Assembly: GCF_006739205.1 (NCBI RefSeq)
Contig: NZ_AP019720.1
Location: forward strand, 744,001 to 808,000
Direction of reading: 5' to 3'
DNA from: Streptococcus mutans
GTDB lineage: Bacteria; Bacillota; Bacilli; Lactobacillales; Streptococcaceae
Length of the DNA stretch: 64,000 nt
Made by a program: the position numbers and the translations under genes
In this document: positions 58,201 to 64,000 of the stretch, piece by piece
How the letters are laid out: every line of letters begins with the position of its first letter
How positions within the stretch are numbered: position 1 is the stretch's first letter
The notes under the pieces: generated by a model
The model's input: only the letters and a program-made list of their open reading frames with translations
Databases searched by the model: none
What the model was told of the DNA's origin: nothing

Positions 58201-60171
58201 AATTTAATTGTTGAAGGAATTGATTTTGGAAATACGGTAAAGTTTCAAATAACTTACCCTGTTGAACTGTATGATGATGACAGTATTATTCAGCTTATGG
58301 ATTCATTTTTACAAGTTATTGAGTCAATTATTCAAAATGATAGAAGGTATGTAAAGGAAATAGAAATTATTTCTCAAGATCAAAAAGATTTTATTGATTT
58401 AAATTATAATAAAACAGCTAAGGATTTTAAATTTGATAATCAGTGTTTGAAACAATTGATCGAAAGAAATGTAGCGAAGATGCCTAATAAAATTGCTATT
58501 GCCTGTGATGAAGAAAATATTAGTTTTGAACAATTAAATATGAGATCTAATTTTATGGCCAATAAATTAAAAGATTTAGGCTTACAAGTGGGCGATGTAG
58601 TTGGTGTCATGAAAGATAGAAATATTGAGGCAATAATCATTATACTAGCTTTAATTAAACTAGGAGTAACATATGTTCCCTTGGATTCGGGAACGCCAAT
58701 TGAAAGAGTTAAAAAGATTTTTGTTAAATCTGGAATGAAATTTGTAATAACTGATTTGGTACCTTTGCAGAAAGATATACTAATTATTGATACTAATGCT
58801 CCAGACTTTCAAGGTTTGTCTAAACAAAATCCAAAAACAGAGATCAATTTAGATCAGATGCTATATATCATATTTACTTCGGGAAGTACTGGTGAGCCCA
58901 AAGGAGTAGCTATTTCAAATAAACAGTGTATTAATACTATTTTGGATATTAATCATAAGTTTACACTATCTCCAAAAGATAATATTCTATTGATTTCATC
59001 TTTTGCATTTGATCTTTCAGTGTATGACATATTTGGTGCATTAGTTTCTGGGGCAACTTTAACTATTGCTAGTCAAAATAAAGACACAAATTATTTGAAA
59101 AAAGTCGTTCAAAATAACCCGATTACAGTTTGGAATTCCGTACCAGCGTATATGGAATTAATTTGTAATGTATTAGCAGACCAGAAGCCAATATTAAGTA
59201 TTAGAAATATTATTCTGAGTGGTGATTGGATACCATTAGAATTGCCTTTGAAAATAAAAAAAATCTTTCCTAATGCTAATCTTTTTAGTGCAGGAGGTGC
59301 TACTGAAGGATCAATATGGTCAATTTATTACCCAATTGTTAAAGTTGAACCAGAATGGAAATCAATACCTTATGGAATGCCTTTGGCTAATCAACAGATG
59401 TATATTCTGAATAATATGGGAAATGAACTTCCTATTGGAGTTATGGGAAATATATATATTGGAGGAGTAGGAGTTGCAATGGGCTACATTAATGATATTG
59501 AGAAAACTAATGATAGTTTCATTAATCATCCTAAATTAGGCAGAATTTATAAGACAGGTGATTTGGGACGCTTAACTTCCCAAGGATACATGGAATTTTG
59601 TGGAAGAAAAGATATTCAAGTAAAAGTTAACGGAAATAGAATAGAGTTAGGAGAAATTCAAGCAATTCTTCAATCTTTTGAGACCATTCAAAATGCGATA
59701 GTAACTGTAGGACAGAATGATTATCAAAAACAATTGCTGGCATATTATAAATCTGATAATGAAATTGAAAAAGATGTACTGAATCAGTTTATGAAACAAT
59801 ATTTACCAAATTATATGATTCCTAGCCATTATATTTATATGTCAGAGTTCCCATTAACTTCAAATGGTAAAATTGATAAAAAACAATTACCGGATCCTAA
59901 AAAAATAGAATCTATTAAAGAGGTAAAAGATGTAAAACCTAAAAATCAGTTAGAAGAGACCGTTTTGACAATTTGGGAGAATGTATTGGAACATCAAGTT
60001 CTTTCTGTAACAGACAGTTTCTTCTCAGAAGGAGGCAATTCATTAATGGCCACGGTCATTATAGGTCAGATAAAGGATCAATGTAATGTTGATTTATCTC
60101 TAGAGGAATTCTATGAAAATGACTCAATAGAGGCTTTAGGAAATTTAATAATAGATAAGTTACTTTTTTAA
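55282..60171 (+). CDS. bacA2: NRPS: A4-T-C-A5-T, predicted Val/Ile-like then Cys
   Basis: This 1629-residue protein starts almost directly with A4 (YTSGTTGFPKG about 166, GYGPTENTVF). Its residues read D-A-L-F-I-G-G-V-F, which suggests a branched aliphatic amino acid. A carrier (IGGHSLNA), a C domain (SPTQSRLFLL, HHIAIDGFS about 734), A5 (FTSGSTGEPKG about 1198) and a carrier (EGGNSLMA, Ser about 1585) follow. A5 reads D-L-Y-N-L-S-A-I-W with the SGDWIPL and GGATEGSIWS segments typical of Cys-activating domains. It is a normal C, not a heterocyclisation domain, so the Cys thiol stays free. The ATG overlaps the upstream stop. The symbol is the legacy UA159 name, from memory. Confidence 0.88.
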   Translation: MMEQQKKFKNNQFDYDNYLTIINEFEKQVERFPDKIAIIHNDTRITYKELNILANKVGNILISSGVDNGDKVAIDMKRGISYIAAILGILKIGAIYVPLDFDFPQSRKEYILNDCRSKIIITESDIEYKNYKKVNWNQIIEGSSSKDLVTDHYVKESLDEIVYIMYTSGTTGFPKGVQVGGRGIIRLIKDNKSLTMKNTEVMLHGSSLAFDASTLEIYAALLNGACLSIIDKEDLIDSQTLKEKLKNDHVNRAFFTTPLFNSLCEQDPSVFNELEQVIIGGDRASNKHLKIVMKNSKKTQFYNGYGPTENTVFTTMHNIQYSELEGDIPIGKAINDTGILIVNENFEEVKKGEVGELVVTGGGLAIGYLNQKDASQGSFISLPNLGIKRAYKTGDYVRENNDGDLIFIGRRDSQIKYRGFRIELREIESIAKKIDHIREAICLLIGEKSNSKLVLFAESNSSVSEASIIETLHVELPEYMVPNDLILLDNMPLKLNGKVDSDKLKQIYLEKIQSQVEKPSESNTERFFIEILEDVLKKPNLNLEMNFFEIGGHSLNATIISTRLSEAFHKKISVRDVMLNPNLKDLFHLTKVTEDDAGSNLEVLSKADNYDCSPTQSRLFLLNKSRSDTSYNIPYFIKVSSNIDMEQLKKAIWKELKENEILRTIYTFNNSKIVQKVLPFEKKLLNISVEYEPIIDFEYLQKYLIQPFDLEKSIPFRASIIKSNSDIILFLDIHHIAIDGFSLNQLLKNIEKNYFEIKFTRPKFTYKDYSNWINKQISNGKYMQKKQYWQEQLKGYQENIFLGIEKTIKPNSKRTIYYNREISSQLYEQLRDYIVTNNISLNILFMTALYILIAKYSSINDIVIGSPVSGKVLADLEEMIGSFINSLPIRYKVDPSKTILETIEDVKKQVMDALENQEYPIDSIVSDKNKENTEIASLFDIMFVMQTNFKQGEQEKSNQIFLDYQEIPIDSKMNLIVEGIDFGNTVKFQITYPVELYDDDSIIQLMDSFLQVIESIIQNDRRYVKEIEIISQDQKDFIDLNYNKTAKDFKFDNQCLKQLIERNVAKMPNKIAIACDEENISFEQLNMRSNFMANKLKDLGLQVGDVVGVMKDRNIEAIIIILALIKLGVTYVPLDSGTPIERVKKIFVKSGMKFVITDLVPLQKDILIIDTNAPDFQGLSKQNPKTEINLDQMLYIIFTSGSTGEPKGVAISNKQCINTILDINHKFTLSPKDNILLISSFAFDLSVYDIFGALVSGATLTIASQNKDTNYLKKVVQNNPITVWNSVPAYMELICNVLADQKPILSIRNIILSGDWIPLELPLKIKKIFPNANLFSAGGATEGSIWSIYYPIVKVEPEWKSIPYGMPLANQQMYILNNMGNELPIGVMGNIYIGGVGVAMGYINDIEKTNDSFINHPKLGRIYKTGDLGRLTSQGYMEFCGRKDIQVKVNGNRIELGEIQAILQSFETIQNAIVTVGQNDYQKQLLAYYKSDNEIEKDVLNQFMKQYLPNYMIPSHYIYMSEFPLTSNGKIDKKQLPDPKKIESIKEVKDVKPKNQLEETVLTIWENVLEHQVLSVTDSFFSEGGNSLMATVIIGQIKDQCNVDLSLEEFYENDSIEALGNLIIDKLLF

Positions 60172-60223
60172 AAGTACTAACTATCATTAAAACCTTTGAA
60201 TGAAGAAAGGGATTATATACGAT

Positions 60224-63200
60224 ATGACTACAAGTAAACCTCAAAATAAAATCGAAGAAACGCTTTTGATGATTTGGGATAAAGTGTTAGATCACAAAAT
60301 TGATTCTACACAGACAAACTTCTTTTCAGAAGGAGGCAATTCATTAATAGCAACTTTAGTTATTAGTGAAATAAAAAATACTTATCATGTTGATGTATCT
60401 TTTGAAGATCTTTTAAAAAATGACTCAATAGAAAAACTTGCGAATTTTATTGTTAACCAATTATGGTTATCGAAACAAGTAATTAACAATAAAACTTTAG
60501 AAAAAGAAAGTAAATCTATAGATACTTTAGAAGAAGAAAGTGGGCCTGTGGATTCATTGAAAGCTTCTCCTCAACAAAGTAGAATGGTATTAAATCAGCT
60601 ATTTAATCCTTCTTCCACAGCTTTTAATATTCCAGTTATTTTCCAATTAACTGATCAATTTGATAAAAATGAATTTGAAGATTGCTTAAAAGAAATAATA
60701 AAGAAACATCAAACTTTAAATATCAATTTTAGTATTAATGAAGACGGCATATTTCAAAAAGTGCAAAATCAAATTATTGATGTTAGAGAGATAAAAATAG
60801 CAGCATTTGATGAGACTCTTAGTAGTATTATAAGTCCTTTTGAAATTGGTAAGGATTCCTTAATCAGATTAATCTATGCCGATGCCCCTTCAGAAAAATA
60901 CTTGATTCTTGATTTTCATCACAGTATTATAGATGGTTATTCAATTGTTTTGTTACACAATGAACTTTTTAAAAAACTTTCTGATGAAAAGATCTATTTT
61001 GAAAATGTGGACTATTTTGATTATTGTATTTGGATGGAAAAATATATTCACTCACCGAGCTATAAAAAACAAGAAAAATTTTGGTTGAAAATTTTTGAGA
61101 ATTATCAATTAATTCAACATTTAAAGCAAAAATCAAATTCTACTTTTGAGGGAGATTCCATTGAATTCTCGTTCTCAAAGGATTTAAATAAAAAGATTCG
61201 TGAAACAACTAAAGAATGGGGGATAAGTATATATTCATTTTTGTTATCTATGTACGCTCAACTTATACATAAAGAACATAATTTATACGATTTTATCATT
61301 GGAACTCCAGTTTCTGGTAGAACAAACCCGAGGTTTATAAAAACTATTGGGATGTTTATAAATACTTTACCAATTAGAGTAAAGATTAATGATTCAGAAA
61401 ATTACGAGCAATATAGCCAACGAATGAATTCTAATATAAGAAAAATGTTAGAAAATCAAGACTATCAATTTGATCATTTGGTAGAGCAATTAAAAAAAAT
61501 CAATCCTCAACTACCTCGTTTGGAATTTGAAACAATGTTCAATTATCAAAATTATAGTCGTAATTGGAAATCTCTAGAGAAATTTGGCTTAAATCATATT
61601 ACAGTCCGACAAAATTCAGAAAAATTCAATTTTTCAATGACACTTGAAGAACGGGAAGACGAGATATTAGGATGCTTTAGTTTTAATGTTGAAGTTTTAA
61701 CAAGGAATGAAGCAAAATGGTATGTTGAGCAGTTTATAAATATTTGTGAAGAGGCTGTAGTTCAGAAAGATATTAATACTGTCACAACATTACAAAATAT
61801 TGAAGATACTAATATTTATTATAAAATAATGGAAAACCTTAGTGACTTTAATGGAAAAACTGCTTTAGTCTCTTATAAAAGTAAGGTAGAGTATGCAGAA
61901 CTAGATCAATTTGTGGATAATTATGTTCAAAGATTCAAACAAGAAGGAATAAGAAAATCTGATAGAATTGCTATTATGATGGATCGTTCCATTGAAAATG
62001 TTTTAGTTATATTAGCGATATTAAAAATTGGTGCGTGTTATATACCTATAGATTCAAAATTCCCTGAGTCAAGGAAAAAATTTATACTGAAGGATGCTAA
62101 CTGTAAATATATTGTTAACAATAAACAGGTGATTAAAAATGTTGAGTATGAAGCAAAAGAATTAGATAGTTCTGAGTTAAATTTAGCTTATATTATTTAT
62201 ACTTCTGGTTCTACAGGACAACCTAAGGGAGTAAAGATAACGCAAAGTAATCTTTATAGCTTTTTAAAAGCTATTTCTAACAGATTCAGTCAGTATAATT
62301 ATTCTTCTATTTTGTGTGTGACATCAATTTCCTTTGATATATTTATTCTTGAAACCCTTTTCCCAATATTTATGGGGAAAACATGTGTTTTTGCAAGCGA
62401 TGAAGAAATTGAAGATATATCAAAGTTGACTCAGTTAATAAGAATATACCAAGTTGATACAATTCAAAGTACACCATCCAGATGGGGAATTTTTACAGAA
62501 GATGAGCAGCTTATGACACTTTTGAAAGAGCGACTAAAACTTGTTTTAGTTGGGGGTGAAAAGCTGACAAAAAATATTGCTGAGAAATTACTTTCGATTG
62601 GTGGAAAGCTTATTAATTTATATGGACCAACGGAAGCAACGGTTTGGGCCTTTGCTAGTGAGGTAACGGATCCTAATCAAATTTATCTAGGTGAGCCTTT
62701 AAATAATACAACAGCTTATATTTTAGACGAGAATGGAAAAGAAAGTCCAAAAGGTGAGTTGTGTTTACAAGGTTCAGGAGTTTCACCTGGCTACCAAAAT
62801 AGACCAGAACTGACAGAAAAAAGTTTTGTAAAATCTTTAAAACATGGCAACAATATCTTATATCATACGGGAGATATTGTAGAATATACTAATGATCAAG
62901 ATTATCTGTTTATTGGAAGAAAAGATGATCAAGTTAAGGTAAATGGATATAGGGTTGAACTAGGGGAAATAGATTCAATAATATCAAAAATGTCAAAAAT
63001 AAAAAGAGCAAAAACTATTTATCAGGAAGAAACAGGGAATCTAATAGCTTTTTGTGAGTCAAAAGAGCATTGTAGTGATATTGAAACTAGAAAAGAATTA
63101 TCTAAAATTTTGCCCAAATATATGCTTCCTAATTCCATTATCTTTCTTTCTGAAATGCCGTTGATGATCAATGGAAAAATAGATACTTCCAAATTAAAAA

Positions 63201-64000
63201 ATAAATATCTTCAAATCGCTAAAAAATCACTTGTTCTGTCTGAAAATGTCGAAGAATTATCGGCGACACAACAGCACTTAATTAAAATATTTAAATCAGT
63301 TACTGGCTATGCTTTGGATCGTGACGAAAATTTTTTTGAAGTCGGAATATCTTCATTGAATATTTTAAGAGTGATTCAGCATTTGAAAAAGACTTATTCT
63401 GTTGATTATTCTAATCTTGTAGATTATCCTACTATCAGTAGCTTGTCTTCCTATTTAGATAATTTGAGTGAAAAAAAATTGGTTCGAAAAGTTAATTCGG
63501 ATAAAGATAGAACGCAAATTTCGAAAATAAATGAGCGAGAGGTATTAAATGTTGGAAGAAAAGGCATACTGCTAACAGGTTCGACAGGATTTTTAGGTTG
63601 TCATCTTTTGAAGGAACTTCTCAAACAGAAAAGACCGATTCATTTATTGATTAGAGGAAAAAATGTAGAAGATATTTATAAAAGATTAGCAGAGAAATTC
63701 TATTATTACTTCTCAGAGGATTTAGCAATTTATAGTTCTCAACTCCATTTTTACTGTGGGGATTTGGAAAAAGTTTACTGTGGACTTGAAGAATCTGAGT
63801 TTAAAAAGCTATGTACCCAAGTTAGTGATGTTATCAATAGTGCAGCAAGTGTTAAACACTTTGGGAAATATGAAGATTTTTATAAAAGTAATGTCATTTC
63901 TGTTAAAAATCTCATTACATTTTGTAAAGAATCACAATCAGCTCTATTTCATATATCAACTATATCTTTAGCAAATATCTGTGATTTAAAGGCAAATCAA
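60224..64000 (+). CDS. bacD: NRPS: T-C-A6-T-reductase, predicted Gly with reductive release (3' end outside the window)
   Basis: The frame is open from ATG 60224 to the window end (1259 codons seen). It has an N-terminal carrier (EGGNSLIA, Ser about 39), a C domain (SPQQSRMVLNQ, HHSIIDGYS about 232) and A6 (YTSGSTGQPKG about 658, LYGPTEATVW about 800). A carrier (FFEVGISSLN, about 1043) and a thioester reductase domain starting GILLTGSTGFLGCHLL (about 1115) follow, cut by the window edge. A6 reads D-I-L-Q-L-G-L-V-W, close to the Gly code. The NAD(P)H site implies release of the chain as an aldehyde. GAAAGG lies about 14 bases before the ATG, a long spacing. The symbol is the legacy UA159 name, from memory. 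Confidence 0.87.
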   Translation, partial: MTTSKPQNKIEETLLMIWDKVLDHKIDSTQTNFFSEGGNSLIATLVISEIKNTYHVDVSFEDLLKNDSIEKLANFIVNQLWLSKQVINNKTLEKESKSIDTLEEESGPVDSLKASPQQSRMVLNQLFNPSSTAFNIPVIFQLTDQFDKNEFEDCLKEIIKKHQTLNINFSINEDGIFQKVQNQIIDVREIKIAAFDETLSSIISPFEIGKDSLIRLIYADAPSEKYLILDFHHSIIDGYSIVLLHNELFKKLSDEKIYFENVDYFDYCIWMEKYIHSPSYKKQEKFWLKIFENYQLIQHLKQKSNSTFEGDSIEFSFSKDLNKKIRETTKEWGISIYSFLLSMYAQLIHKEHNLYDFIIGTPVSGRTNPRFIKTIGMFINTLPIRVKINDSENYEQYSQRMNSNIRKMLENQDYQFDHLVEQLKKINPQLPRLEFETMFNYQNYSRNWKSLEKFGLNHITVRQNSEKFNFSMTLEEREDEILGCFSFNVEVLTRNEAKWYVEQFINICEEAVVQKDINTVTTLQNIEDTNIYYKIMENLSDFNGKTALVSYKSKVEYAELDQFVDNYVQRFKQEGIRKSDRIAIMMDRSIENVLVILAILKIGACYIPIDSKFPESRKKFILKDANCKYIVNNKQVIKNVEYEAKELDSSELNLAYIIYTSGSTGQPKGVKITQSNLYSFLKAISNRFSQYNYSSILCVTSISFDIFILETLFPIFMGKTCVFASDEEIEDISKLTQLIRIYQVDTIQSTPSRWGIFTEDEQLMTLLKERLKLVLVGGEKLTKNIAEKLLSIGGKLINLYGPTEATVWAFASEVTDPNQIYLGEPLNNTTAYILDENGKESPKGELCLQGSGVSPGYQNRPELTEKSFVKSLKHGNNILYHTGDIVEYTNDQDYLFIGRKDDQVKVNGYRVELGEIDSIISKMSKIKRAKTIYQEETGNLIAFCESKEHCSDIETRKELSKILPKYMLPNSIIFLSEMPLMINGKIDTSKLKNKYLQIAKKSLVLSENVEELSATQQHLIKIFKSVTGYALDRDENFFEVGISSLNILRVIQHLKKTYSVDYSNLVDYPTISSLSSYLDNLSEKKLVRKVNSDKDRTQISKINEREVLNVGRKGILLTGSTGFLGCHLLKELLKQKRPIHLLIRGKNVEDIYKRLAEKFYYYFSEDLAIYSSQLHFYCGDLEKVYCGLEESEFKKLCTQVSDVINSAASVKHFGKYEDFYKSNVISVKNLITFCKESQSALFHISTISLANICDLKANQ

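Noticed and set aside
60059..60244. Minus-strand ORF across the NRPS gene boundary
   Set aside because: Antisense to the two similar carrier domains; no start signal or protein similarity.
63756..63971. 71-residue plus-strand ORF near the window end
   Set aside because: It lies out of frame inside the reductase domain, whose own frame is continuous to the window end.
36865..64000. A wholly new biosynthetic system
   Set aside because: Gene order and predicted Cys-Gly-reductase ending match what I remember of the mutanobactin locus, so novelty is limited to the stop codon, duplication and possible congener differences.

Overview
The window looks like a Streptococcus mutans chromosome, close to strain UA159 in gene order. 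It opens inside gbpC, the LPHTG-anchored glucan-binding protein typical of the species, followed by lepA, small accessory genes, udk and leuABCD. The second half is a large, AT-richer island holding a hybrid fatty-acid/polyketide/nonribosomal peptide assembly line. Its gene order (ABC ATPase, permease, thioesterase, fatty acyl-AMP ligase, acyltransferase, ketosynthase, four NRPS loci) is the one I remember for the TnSmu2 mutanobactin locus of UA159, so the pathway itself is probably known. That recognition is from memory and was not searched. No tRNA, rRNA or CRISPR array was seen.

Region 1 (1-19400) is core genome. It holds gbpC (partial), a 42-residue ORF, lepA, an alpha/beta hydrolase, a GNAT acetyltransferase, a membrane-anchored DUF6287-like protein, a Pr6Pr-type membrane protein, an ATP-type PEP carboxykinase homologue, a DEAD-box helicase with an overlapping Gfo/Idh/MocA oxidoreductase, udk, leuABCD behind a leucine leader peptide and attenuator, a 5'-truncated GDPD gene, a Sua5/YciO-type protein and a GrpB-family protein.

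Region 2 (19400-33070) is an insertion-sequence graveyard with a few live genes. An IS30-type element (19676-23366) was split by an ISAs1 remnant and by an IS3-type element, which itself contains a second IS3-type element. Next comes a methyltransferase with a strong promoter and a perfect 13-bp dyad. It is followed by an ABC ATPase and permease pair, an IS200 remnant, a possible ISLre2 fragment, a TetR regulator with its own dyad, an IS1182 fragment, another nested pair of IS3 elements, and a second, divergent TetR regulator.

Region 3 (33073-64000) is the biosynthetic operon. It begins with an apparently identical second copy of the ABC pair (3,071-bp direct repeats, 8,976 bp apart). A type II thioesterase, FAAL-ACP, discrete acyltransferase and KS-ACP-C protein follow, then NRPS proteins with six adenylation domains. 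Reading the specificity residues by eye gives Leu, Ser-like then epimerised, Pro, Val/Ile-like, Cys and Gly, with a terminal reductase that runs off the window. No ketoreductase is present. The predicted product is therefore a beta-ketoacyl hexapeptide aldehyde carrying a cysteine thiol, which fits the thiazepane chemistry I remember for mutanobactins.

The most notable departures are an in-frame TAA inside the second adenylation domain, which splits one NRPS into two ORFs, and the duplicated transporter block, whose ends suggest that methyltransferase, transporter and thioesterase were once contiguous. Others are a dyad shared by the methyltransferase and TetR promoters, and back-to-back carrier domains across an NRPS gene boundary.
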